Assembly: GCA_030847615.1 (NCBI GenBank)
Contig: JAUMIR010000015.1
Location: forward strand, 9,689,501 to 9,753,500
DNA length: 64,000 bases
Origin: Gambelia wislizenii
Taxonomy: Eukaryota > Chordata > Lepidosauria > Squamata > Crotaphytidae
Reading direction: 5' to 3'
Positions 21,319-30,985 of the stretch are shown in pieces (the stretch's first letter is position 1; each line of letters starts with the position of its first letter). The notes below the pieces were generated by a model. It saw only the letters and a program-made list of their open reading frames with translations. It was not told where the DNA came from and did no database searches. The translations under genes and the position numbers were made by a program.

Positions 21319-22287
21319 GGTTTAGACAAGATTTTTCTTTCAATGAAGTCCTGTATTTCTGACAAAGTTTCATGGTCTACATGGTTGTGCATTGCATTCC
21401 TAATCTGGTCTCTTTTGTCATCTTGCCAGCTCCTCCATCTCTGATTCTGCATCCTTGGAGTCATACTAAAAGAGGCCAAATATATTGTGGATATTCTCTC
21501 ATTAACTATCCTTTCTTTTCTACACCGAGTCTTATCATTTTCAAGACCCGCTTTTTTATACTGATCTGTAATCATAAACCTCAGTTAGGTCAGATGCGTC
21601 CAGCGTGAGGTTGCAACAAAATGATGGAAAAGTTTACTTTAGAAGTTACTTAATTTTAATGTACACAGAGATCTTGCATCAGGAGACTGGTGTATTCCAT
21701 AGCTAAATTACAGCCCCCCCCCCGAAGACAGTTATTTCTGCATTGTTAGAGAGTGGGAGGATCAATGGGGACATAGCCAGCTATTTTCTTGTGGTTGGAT
21801 GTCCAGGGGTCCTTGGGAGTAGGCACACTGAAAAGAGGGACTTTCAGAATTCAACCAGGTAAGAAGCAACACTTTGTGAAAATCCCTCTAGATATAGCAG
21901 CTGCCTCTAGTTTTCAGCCTGACAACATTACTCAAGACAACCTTTTAGATGACATCTAGCAGGAAAATGTCCAGAGATGTCCATGTTGATCTCCCCACTT
22001 TCCAACAACATGGAAATTATCATGTTGGGGGGGGGGCAATGCTTACAAGGAGAGTTTGGGGTGGGGATTTTGGCCATTCCATGATCTGAACAGAATTTCA
22101 ACCTCCTCAATGACCAAAAAAGTGAGTCGGGATAGCATACGTTTGGTTTATACCATTGTAATTCACCAGTAGAATGTCAGCCATAGGCATGCCCTTTCTA
22201 GTCATCTATACACACAAGAATTCCAGAATTTGCAAAAATTAATTAAAGTCCATATTCTCTATCCCCCCCCCTTTTTTTTAGCCTTAC

Positions 22288-22331
22288 CTTGTTCAGCAGT
22301 GGAAGCTTGTAAGGAAATGATGCTCCAGTGT
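22288..22331 (-). other. Probable non-coding exon 1 of the minus-strand EDC gene
   Basis: Read on the minus strand, the exon ends CCACTGCTGAACAAG|GTAAGG. This is almost the same as the exon 1 end of the gene at 37086 (CTACTGAACAAG|GTAAGT). The TSS end is estimated from the TATA box. The only EDC-type exon 2 found on this strand downstream is 18082-18326, so they are paired by inference. Confidence 0.7.
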
Positions 22332-22352
22332 ATGGATGAAGAGCCTTTGCAT

Positions 22353-22361
22353 CCTTTTATA
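22353..22361 (-). promoter_or_regulatory. TATA box of the minus-strand EDC gene
   Basis: The minus strand reads TATAAAAGG, the same motif as at 36119. It lies about 65-75 nt upstream of the exon 1 donor, the spacing seen in the other EDC promoters of this window. Confidence 0.75.
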
Positions 22362-22899
22362 GAACACAATGCACCCTTCCTAAAGGATGTGAGGCACCAC
22401 TGAAGATCATCTGACTCTTGATCAAGTGCCGGCGTCCTTACGTATTGCTCCATTCCCCATTGTATTGTCCAGCTTCATCCATATCTCTCATTGAATGAGC
22501 ATTTAACAAATTGTAGGTGATTAATACCTGAGTATTAATATAAAAGTTAATGCATCTTAATGCACTCATTATTTTGACATCAAAGATAATTAGAGGAGTG
22601 TATAGGAAAGAATGGAACTGTCACACCAAGTGTTGCTTAATGTGATGCAACAGCTAAGAAGCCTTACCTGTGATCTGAATGGTGTTGACTCCATTACATC
22701 ATTGTGGTCCTACTTGATCAGGACTTGCAATAAATCACCTCATTTCCTCTTTTACTGTTTGTTGCATTTAAGAGCTCACGCAAAACTTGAAAATCTCAAG
22801 CGCATTTTAATCTCCATGCTTTAGTTCCCTCATTATTAGGGATGTAATTCTTCAGTACATTTCTTCTTGAAGGTAGCAATGAATAATTTCAGCAGTTTC

Positions 22900-23292
22900 T
22901 TCCTTTCCAAGAAAGCTTTTGAACACCACAGTTTTCTAAGTCAAACTTATTTTGTGCAAAATTCACATGTGGTTGTTTTGCATAGAAAATAACAATTTCT
23001 GTGCAGAAAACATTGCACATTGTTTTCTGCATGGAAAATAATATTTCAATGAAGAACTTTTAATTTCTGTGCATAACATGATGATTTCTGTGAAAAAAAT
23101 GCAGTTTTCTATGCAAATCCACCATGTGCAAATTTTACCGGGAAAAAAAATCCCAATTACAGCTTTTTGGTGTGTGCAGGAAACAGCATTTACTACATGG
23201 AAAATAATATTTCAACATAGAATTATTAATATCTTCTAAGAAAATGCTGTTTCCTTCCCAGAAAATGCACTTTTCTATGAAAAACAACCACA
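22900..23292. repeat. Unclassified repeat built of TTTTCTGTGCA / TGCAGAAAA arms, copy 1
   Basis: It shows many alternating direct and inverted short motifs (TTTCTGTGCAGAAAA, TTTTCTGCATGGAAAA, TTTTCTATGCAAATCCACCA). It is related to 52390-52690, which has the same CTATGnAAATCnACCA block. No termini or coding capacity were recognised. Confidence 0.55.
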
Positions 23293-23296
23293 TAGA

Positions 23297-23478
23297 ACAG
23301 TAAGAGCTGTTCAGAAGTGGAATGCACTGCCTCCAAATGTGGTGGAGTCTCCTTTTTTGGAGGTCTTTAAACAGAGGCTGGATGGCCATCTGTCAGGAAT
23401 GCTTTGATTGTTTATTTCTGCGTGACAGGGAGTTGGACTGGATGGCCCCTATGGACTCTTCCAACTCTATGATTCTAT
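23297..23478 (+). mobile_element. CR1 3' fragment
   Basis: It starts in the block encoding VRAVQKWN-type sequence and ends TCTTCCAACTCTATGATTC. It directly follows the previous repeat. Confidence 0.8.
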
Positions 23479-24605
23479 GTGAATTTTGTAGAGAGAAGTC
23501 CCTAACTGTGAAGATTCCAGGGTTCTTCTCATCAAGGTTTCTTGACACTTGAAAACCATGGTTTTCCTATCCCTACTCATCATCAGTGGCAACTAGTGGT
23601 ACCTAATTGAGGGAAGTACTGACTCTTCTCTAGCTTATAGCCTGAACATTAAAGGATCTAGCAACAGTGCTGAAACTATAATAGGCAGTATTCAGCATCT
23701 TGAATAATTGCTTGAAAGTTTGGAGTGAAGCCTGAAGTCATGGAAGCTGCAAACTGCCACTGATTGTGAAGTGTGTACTTCCATAAGAGGTGAAGGTTAG
23801 CTGACTGAGCTGTTAATCCAAAAATATGAGGCAAGAAGCATGTTTTGAGATTACTGCACTCTACATCATAACCTGAATACCTTTCTTAGGTCTTGGAGAG
23901 TATCCCTGTTAAATTATTGCTGTTTACTTATGAGTGGACTCACCAATTAAGAATTAATTCAATAGGATGGGTCTAGTTGGGATTAAACTATAAGATTTCC
24001 CTTATTTTTCATCATTCTTTAAGCTTGTCAAGGATCTTCAAAATAGCGTAGACAAGGAAGATATGGAAGAAGCCACCATATCTAAGAGTCCTAAATACAC
24101 GGTGTGGTTTTCCAAGAAAGATATGCTACTTGAAGATTATCAATAAACATGAAATTTCCTGGATAGTCTGCTGATGGGTATTAACAACCTTAGGAAGCAT
24201 TTTTGAGTAAGGACAATCAATTAAGAAATTAATACCAATAACAACCCAGGGATTTAGCAACATGAACATTTTTACTGTGTCCCATTGAACACTGGCAGCA
24301 AGCCTACACCCCCTCAGCCTAACATAAATATCCACAGGGGAAATACAGTATGCCAGCATTACACAAGCCCCTGGCAGAATAGCAACATTACACAACACAT
24401 GACAACACCTGCATGTGTAAGGCACAATTGCAATGAGCAACGTGCAGCTCCAATGCATAACTTTGCTGTATGGAGATTTGCTTCTACCACTGTCAGCAGA
24501 ATATGTGCATTCTGCTCTGGTAAATAATCCACCATGTGTGTAGCACAACATAAGTATTCATACATCACTAGCATATGTCCATTTTGTATCCCACTGAACT
24601 TCTGT
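23479..24605. other. Non-coding stretch with one decayed palindromic repeat
   Basis: No gene was recognised. About 23915-23995 carries GGATGGGTCTAGTTGGGATT, related to the palindromic repeat family. Frames such as 24126-24551 on the minus strand have no family features. Confidence 0.45.
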
Positions 24606-24609
24606 GCCC

Positions 24610-24722
24610 TGAAACATAAGGTTTACTCCCAATTTGAGTAGGCCCATTGAGCCTATCACTGTATGGTGAGTGAACACACAGGTAAGTCCCATTGATTTAG
24701 CTGGTATACCCTGGGACTAACA
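24610..24722. repeat. Palindromic MITE-like repeat, copy 4
   Basis: It contains TTTACTCCCAATTTGAGTAG and AAGTCCCATTGATTTAGCTG and ends GGGACTAAC. This is the layout of the copy at 13199-13332. Confidence 0.5.
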
Positions 24723-24971
24723 GAAGATGGATGAGACTCCTTGGAGACCCGTACACAAGAAACCTTCAGAGACCCCAAAACAAAAGAAACCTGTTATGAA
24801 GATAATTTTAACATCACCCATGATTTGCTATAGACAGGCTTAGGTTGGAGATTGGAAAGCACAAAAAGCCTTTAAAGGATTAATGCAAAGAGCAGAAACA
24901 AGAAGTTGATAGAGTAGTTTGGCATAGGGAGGAGAAGCAAATCTTTTACAGTGTGTAGTGTTAATTGTGGT

Positions 24972-25181
24972 GAGCCAGCATAGCGTTATTGTCTTGGCAT
25001 CGATTTACAACTCTGGAGAACAGAGTTTGCATCCCTGCTTCACCATGGAAACCCACTGGTCACATTCTCTCAGTTTCAGAGGAAGGCAAGGGCAAAACCC
25101 CGCTCAATAAATCTTGCAAGCAAAACCCCATGATAGGTTGCCATAAATCAGAAATGATTTGAAGGCACACAACAACAAAGA
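24972..25181 (+). mobile_element. tRNA-derived SINE of the Sauria SINE type
   Basis: The head GAGCCAGCATAGCG (A-box side) and AGTTTGCATCCC (decayed B box) are followed by a body with TGGAAACCCACTGG and GAGGAAGGCAAGGGCAAA. The end is ATGATTTGAAGGCACACAAC and an ACAACAA tail. Sauria SINEs are squamate-specific, which supports the host assignment. Confidence 0.75.
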
Positions 25182-25849
25182 GCTAATTATTAACAATAAG
25201 TGCAGATGGTGGACCAAGATTACCAGTCTCTCCTTCTATACAGAGAACTACAAATCAGTGTCCACTAGGGATGGATGAAGACATTCCATCTTGGTGGAGT
25301 AAGCATTATTATTAAATACAGGATAACAAGCATGATACAGTCTTTCCAGCTCACTATCCCAAGTTTTTTGTGATAATTTTACTCCAGGGTTCTGACAAAT
25401 TAATCACTCAGCAAGTGGCCAAGTTACTAAATTTGGCTGTTTTGAATAGATCGTCAATGACTGTGTAATTATGACTCATGTGTGTATGCATGTGATGTGA
25501 TTATGCTGATCCCATGAATTCACAAGGTTTTCTTAGACAAGGACTATTAAGAAGTAGTTTGTCACTGCCTTCCTCTGGAACTTAGCCTATAGCAACTAGT
25601 ATTTGAGCCCTCTCAGAAATAATTAGGGCTTGGTGGGGTGGGGGTGGTTGGGTATGTGCCTTCAAGTTGCCTGCCAACTTATAGTGATCCCACAAGCTAT
25701 CTATCTATAACTCTTGGATATGTTGCCATTCCCAATGTGCTGCTTAGGAAACTTCCCACCCAATCTCCATTGGCCAGCCAATCAGCACACTGGGGGTGGA
25801 AATATGTGGAAAGCTTCAAGTCCTTTCTAAACATGGCAGCGGCAGAGGG

Positions 25850-27540
25850 GTTCTTGTGTCATGGCACATGGTGTGTGTGTAGCATGGTATGTGTGCTTAA
25901 CATGCTCTGTGTGTGTATATGCAGTTGTATGGCAGCAGCAGCGGGGCTCTTGCATCCTGGTGCATGTGTTGTGTGTGTAGTGTGTTGTGTGTGTGTAGCA
26001 TGGTGTGTGCATGTACACGCTGTTGCATGGTGGTGGTGGAGAGGCTGTTGCATCCTGGCGCACATGGTGTGTGTATAGCGTGGTGTGCATGTATGCACAG
26101 TTGCATGGTTCTTGCATCCTGGTGTGTGTGGGGTGTGTATATGTGTACTGTGGTGTGTGTGTACTGTGGTGTGTGTCGCATGGTGGGAGTGGAGGGGGCT
26201 CTCACACCTTGATGCACATGGTGTGTGTATAGTGTTGTGTGTGTATGTGTACATGCAGTTGCATGGTGGCAGTGGAGGGGCTCTTGCATCCTGGCGCAGG
26301 TGGTATGTGTGTGCATGTGTAGCATGGTGTGTATGTGTTTACTGTGGAATGTATGTGTAGTGTGGTGCGTGTGTACATATGGTTGCATGGCAGTAGCAGA
26401 GGGGATCTCACGTCCTAGCGAGCGTGGTGTGTGGGGGGGGCATGGTTTGTGTGTTAGTATACACATTTGCACAGTGGTGATGGTGGCACTCTCATGTCCT
26501 AGTGCATGTGGTGTGTGTATGTGTGTAGTGTGGTGTGTGTGTGTGAGTGTATGCGTGGTTGCATGGAGGTGGCAGGGGGCTCTTGCATTCTGACACACAT
26601 GGTGTTTGTGTGTAGCATGGTGTGTGTAGCATTCTTTCTCTGTGTGTAGCATGGTCTGTGTGTGTGTACACAAGGTTGCACGGCAGCGGTGGAGGGGCTC
26701 TTGCATCCTGCCATGTGTGGGTTGTGTGTGTGCAGTATGGTGTGTGTTTACATGCAGTTGCATGGTGGTGGCAGAGGGGCTATAGCATCCCGGTGCGCAT
26801 GGTGTGTGTGTGGTGTGGGGTCTGTGTGTGTGGCATGGGGTCTGTTTGTAGTGTGATGTGCGTGTACGCATGGTTGCATGTGGCAGAGGAGTGGCTCTTT
26901 CATCCAGGCACATGTGGTGTGTGTGTTTAGTGGTGTGTGTCCATGTGTACATTCAGTTGCATAGCATGCGGTTGCATGGCAGTGGTGGAGGGGCCCTTGT
27001 GTCCTTGTACACATGGTGTGTGTATGTGTGTAGCATGGTGTGTTTCTGTAATGTTGTGTGTGTAGTGTGGTGTGTGTGTGTACACATGGTTGCATGGTGG
27101 TGGCAGAAGGGCTCTCATCTCCTGGCAAGAGTGGTGTCTGTGTGTGTAGTGTGCTGTGTATGTAGAATTGTGTGCACAGTTGCATGGTGGTGGCGGCAGG
27201 TCTTTCACATCCTGGCACACATATTGTGTGTATTTGTGTGTGTGTATGCACAGATGCATGGCAGCAGCAGAGAGGCCCTTAAATCCTGACGCATGTGGTA
27301 TGTGTGTGCATGTAGTGTTTTGTGTGTGTGTGTGTGTAACATGGTGTGTGTGTATGCATGATTGCATGGCAGCAGTGGAGGGTCTCTCGCATCCTGGTGT
27401 GTGCAGTCTGTGTGTGTACACATGGTTGCATGGTTGCAGCTGAGGGGCCCTTGCGTCCTGCCACACATGGTGTGTGTCTAGCATTGTCTGTGTGTGTGTG
27501 TGTGTATGTGTGGTTGCATGGTGGCGGTGGAGTGGCTGTC
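25850..27540. repeat. GT-rich minisatellite, about 18 units averaging 94 bp
   Basis: Each unit has a GTTGCATGGTGGTGGC-type block, GGGGCTCTTGCATCCTGG, CACATGGTGTGTGTG and a variable (GT)n/TAGCATGGTGTG part. I count 18 occurrences of the TTGCATGG block or a variant from 25922 to 27513. The many long ORFs here, up to 351 aa on the minus strand, are artefacts of the stop-poor repeat. Confidence 0.88.
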
Positions 27541-27549
27541 GGTATGAAA

Positions 27550-27861
27550 CTAGCTATACCCAGCATAAAATATGCCATTATACTTGATTTCATAGAATCA
27601 TAGAATTGCAGAGTTGGAAGAGACCACGAGGGCCATCCAGTCCAACCCCCTGCCATGCAGGAAATCACGATCAAAGCATCCCCGACAGATGGCCATCCAG
27701 CCTCTGTTTAAAGACATCCAAGGAAGGAGACCCCACCACACTCCGAGGGAGTGAAATGTTATATATTAAAGCATCAAATGATTGTACTCTTGACGTGTTT
27801 CCTAAGCGGTCAATCAGCAGAATAGGAATTGAAACATACCAAAGTGTTTTATATGTATAGA
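27550..27861 (-). mobile_element. Nested Helitron (minus) containing a CR1 tail
   Basis: Read on the minus strand it starts A|TCTATACATATAAAACAC, has ATTCTGCTGATTGACCGCTT near the 5' side, and ends ATGCTGGGTATAGCTAG|T at 27550. The host A and T are intact on both sides. A CR1 3' fragment occupies 27594-27755. Removing this element rejoins the right arm of the outer Helitron. Confidence 0.75.
27594..27755 (-). mobile_element. CR1 3' tail inside the nested Helitron
   Basis: The reverse-complement CR1 terminus starts CATAGAATCATAGAATTGCA and continues through CAGCCTCTGTTTAAAGAC. It is a third level of nesting: CR1 in Helitron in Helitron. Confidence 0.85.
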
Positions 27862-27929
27862 TAACAGTGTGTGTTACGCTGGGAATAGCTAGTTTTTATA
27901 TGTTTATCTTAGGCAAGTAACACTTAGAA

Positions 27930-28057
27930 AAGGTTTGTCACTGCCTTCCTCTGAAATGCAGCCCACAGCACCTGGCATTCCTTGGCAGTCTCCCATACAA
28001 GTACTAACCAGGCCTGAACCTGCTTAGCTTCCAAGACCAGATGGGATCTGGTGCCTT
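27930..28057 (-). mobile_element. 5S-rRNA-derived SINE (or 5S pseudogene with SINE tail)
   Basis: On the plus strand, GTCTCCCATACAAGTACTAA and CCTGCTTAGCTTCCAAGA are the reverse complement of the 5S rRNA internal promoter region (AGCTAAGCAGG, GGGAGAC). The tail at 27930-27985 (TTTGTCACTGCCTTCCTCTG) is shared with a piece at 25545-25580 and belongs to the tRNA-SINE tail family. This fits a chimeric 5S SINE. The promoter boxes carry several substitutions. Confidence 0.72.
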
Positions 28058-28493
28058 TTTGGGATTTAGACTAACCTAATCATAATCAGAATCATATCTA
28101 ATGCATTTTTGGAAAAATACACATTCTCTCTACTAATATGTACTGTTCATATTTTACTAAAGTGTATGTTTTAAAGGCATTGTAATTTGATGCTTTAATA
28201 TCCTATTGACTGCAATAAATAAAAGGTGGAGTAGGCCTATGGAAACAATTTCTGAATGATGAATGAACACATTGATTCAAAGGATCTGATCGCGTGATGA
28301 TTAGCAATAGAACTCAGTCCACAAATATGTCCACACCCATATTGAAGAAAGAGGTAGGATGTTAGGAGTAACTATGACCTCTTCATTTAACTATTTTCAA
28401 GGATTAGCATAGGGGTTCCTCCTTAATAGTGGACAGGTCATCCTAGACTCCAGTCAGGAGCCAGATCAAATCGCTCATCGCAAGCTGGCTATG

Positions 28494-28501
28494 CTATAAA
28501 A
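28494..28501 (+). promoter_or_regulatory. Candidate TATA box without a recognised gene
   Basis: GCTATAAAAAG lies at the end of GC-balanced, non-repetitive sequence. It resembles the EDC TATA boxes of this window, but no donor of the AACAAG|GTAAG type follows within 100 bp, and no EDC coding exon lies between here and 36 kb. It may be chance or a relic. Confidence 0.25.
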
Positions 28502-28689
28502 AGAAGGCCTTCCAAGCTACAGACACCACAAGCCCTGGGACAAGAGGAGGACACAGCTTAGACTGGTTTCAGAGTTTACTCCTCTGTCCATCCCTGATGG
28601 CCAAAACCTGAAGGGGAGGTCAAACAATCTCCTTTCACCATAAATGTGGCTTTGGATGCTCAACAAATGTTGTGGGAAAGACTTCCTAT

Positions 28690-29100
28690 TGTGGATGGCA
28701 CCAGGGATAATGAGGCCAGACACAAGATATGGGTAAAAAGAAGGGCCACTTTATTTAATTTTAACCTATTTGAACATACCAACTGCAATGGGGGAAGGCA
28801 ACCTGGTGTGGGAGCAGCTGGGGCAGGAGGTCTATCCCCAGACTTTCTCCCCATCTTCCCCTGGGCAAAACACCTCAGCCCTGGCAGGAGCTCATACTCT
28901 GGGTTACTAACCAGCCAGCCTGCATCTCAAAGGCCAACCTGAAAGTCACAGGGCTTAAGGAGAGGGTTTATCCTTCAGACCAGCCTCAAGGGAAGGCCCT
29001 TTCTCCATCCTTCTAGTCAGAGAACCTAAAGGGGCAACTCCAGGGAACCCCCTTCACCAAAAAGTGGTGCCAAGGTGCTCACTGAACTAAAATCTTTCCC
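28690..29100 (-). mobile_element. Retroelement terminal repeat region, copy 2
   Basis: Homologous to 3605-3960 in the same orientation; shared blocks include GGGCCACTTTATTTAA and AACTGCAATGGGGG, then GGAGCAGCTGGGGCA. The sequence to 29560 may belong to the same element but was not resolved. Confidence 0.5.
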
Positions 29101-29689
29101 CCCTCAACCAGCTAGTGATCTCCTATTTAAGACATCACCCTAGCCAATTGCCCTGTGCCAACTACCACAGTATGGGGTAGGCAAAAAACAAACAAAACCA
29201 CCCTACAATGAAGGCAAAAATTCCTACCCAGCCCTAAAGTGACCACTGATGTCACACTATGATAACAGTGGGAGGGTGGGTTGATTGACAAGAGAGGAAG
29301 CTACAGGAGTGGCATGGCTATATAAAGCCTCTGGCCCTGCGCCCTGTGCTTATGTAATAGCACATGTGCCAATTATATGGATTACAGGTTTCAAGCCTGA
29401 CCCATCCCCCAAAAGGGTCCCCCATCGGTACAGCTTCAGCGTCAGAGGGGGGACCGCATTACACTTACCTAAATCTGTAACCTGGGGCCTTTTCTCAGTA
29501 CACAGTCATAGCACTATGATTCCACATTCACTGTCCTGTCTCCATCCTATGGACATCTTCTTTAGCTGAGAATTCAAAACCCCTCAACAAACTGCAAATC
29601 CCAGGATTCCACTGCATGGAACTGCATTAGTTAAAATGTAATCATAGTGGTATAAATGTGTAGTGTGAAAAGGACTCGTATTTTAAAAA

Positions 29690-30598
29690 GCAAAATCCAT
29701 TCAAGTATTCCAGAACTTCTGCCTTTGCCTCTCTCTGGCTTTTCTTCGCAAATGAAGATTCAGAAAGGACTCACCCTACACTTTCTGCAAGCATGCTGAT
29801 GACTGAAAAGGCCAATCTGAGATAAACAAGTCTAGTTGCAGAAAGCACAGCAGAGGGTCTCCTTGGGTGATGTTTCTGGGTTGTGATCCTTTCTGCGTTG
29901 TCGTTTCCCTTCAAGACTTGTTCAGCATGAGTTCTCAAATAAAGCTGCAGCATTGTGGATAGTGCGTCTCCATGCCTCCTGATGTGAAGCCGATGTGAAC
30001 ACATGCTCACATTAACTCAATAAGATTTCTTTATTAAGCAAGGAAACATGGGTTAGTAACACAGGCAAAGCCAGAACTAAACACAACCTAGTACAGCCTC
30101 CAGATAAACCCTTACAGCGTGAGAATGGTATGTGGGGAGGGCTGTAGGAGGGCAGCCACCTCCAGGTGCTGCGGCCTTGAAGCTGTCGGAGGAACAGCAT
30201 TCCCAGACCCAAAAGGCGGTCTGGCTGTCATCCAGAAATAGAGAGGCCCAGGCAGGGAAAACAGGCCAGGAACCAAACTCATGTCAGGCCTATTACCAAG
30301 CTCATGTCAGGGACTTCCACGGAATCTACTCTGATATCCAGAATCCAGGGATGAGCATGACAGGCGGACCATTGTTGGTGATCAATTTGGCCAGGCCTGA
30401 GATGTTGTTTCATGGAGTCCTGTATCGCTTTTTTTGGAGCGCCCCTCTTACACTGACCCATGGCGAGTTCACCGTAGAGTACTATTTTTGGGAGGTGATG
30501 GTCCTCCATCCTAGAAACATGCCCTGCCCAGTGCAGCTGTGTTCTCAATATCATGGCCTCAGTGATGGTGATCCCTGCTTGCTCAAGGACGAGGTATA
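29690..30598 (-). mobile_element. Non-LTR LINE (unassigned clade), 3' part of an inverted copy
   Basis: The minus strand 30370-30600 encodes EQAGITITEAMILRTQLHWA and GHVSRMEDHHLPKIVLYGEL, and 29771-30010 encodes the final part ending in the 3' UTR. The same sequence occurs on the plus strand at 43236-44230 and 52775-52955. The copy is interrupted between about 30010 and 30365 by unrelated sequence. Confidence 0.75.
30010..30365 (-). mobile_element. Unclassified insertion within the LINE
   Basis: It separates LINE sequence that is contiguous at about 43900-43985. Read on the minus strand its end has AATAAAGAAATC. Boundaries are approximate and the family is unknown. Confidence 0.4.
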
Positions 30599-30985
30599 AC
30601 ACTGCTCTCTATTGCTGGAAAAATCCTTGCAAGGATACTCCTGAACAGATTAGTTCCTGCTATTGCAAAAGAACTTCCTGAAAGCCAATGTGGCTTCAGA
30701 GCCAATAGGAGTACTACAGATATGGTATTTGCCCTTAGACAACTGCAAGAGAAATGTAGAGAGCAGAACAAGGGACTCTATGTAACATTCATCGACCTCA
30801 CCACAGCCTTTGATACTGTGAGTAGAAAAGGTCTGTGGCAGATCCTGGAAAGACTAGGATGTCCCCCCAAATTTCTTAAAATGATTATCTTGCTACATGA
30901 GGGCCAGCATGGTCAAGTCAGATATGGCGATGCTCTTTCAGAGCCCTTTCCAATAACTAATGCCTTTGCACTACTGTAGGATAGG
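30599..30985 (+). mobile_element. Same LINE, reverse-transcriptase part in opposite orientation
   Basis: The plus strand encodes a RT segment: SQCGFRANRSTTDMVFALRQ, then LYVTFIDLTTAFDTVSRKGL. It abuts the minus-strand 3' part head to head at about 30598, the structure expected from a 5' inversion during insertion. Confidence 0.7.

Larger units (their letters stand above)
25700..27892 (+). mobile_element. Helitron-like element expanded by a minisatellite and holding a nested Helitron
   Basis: The 5' end is A|TCTATCTATAACTCTTGG, followed by ATGTTGCCATTCCC and CCAATCAGCACACTGG. These are homologous to the shorter elements at 45530-45904 and (inverted) 34822-35235. The 3' end is ACGCTGGGAATAGCTAG|T at 27892. 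Host A and T flank both ends, with no target duplication, as in Helitrons. The interior is a GT-rich tandem array (25850-27540). A second Helitron in minus orientation lies at 27550-27861. It has no Rep/helicase coding sequence and is non-autonomous. The 5' start could be 4 bp further right because of the TCTA repeat. Confidence 0.8.

Noticed and set aside
25827..27674. Many overlapping frames up to 351 aa (His/Thr-rich on minus, Val/Cys-rich on plus)
   Set aside because: Produced by the GT-rich minisatellite, which lacks stops in several frames; no start context, splice sites or conserved domain.
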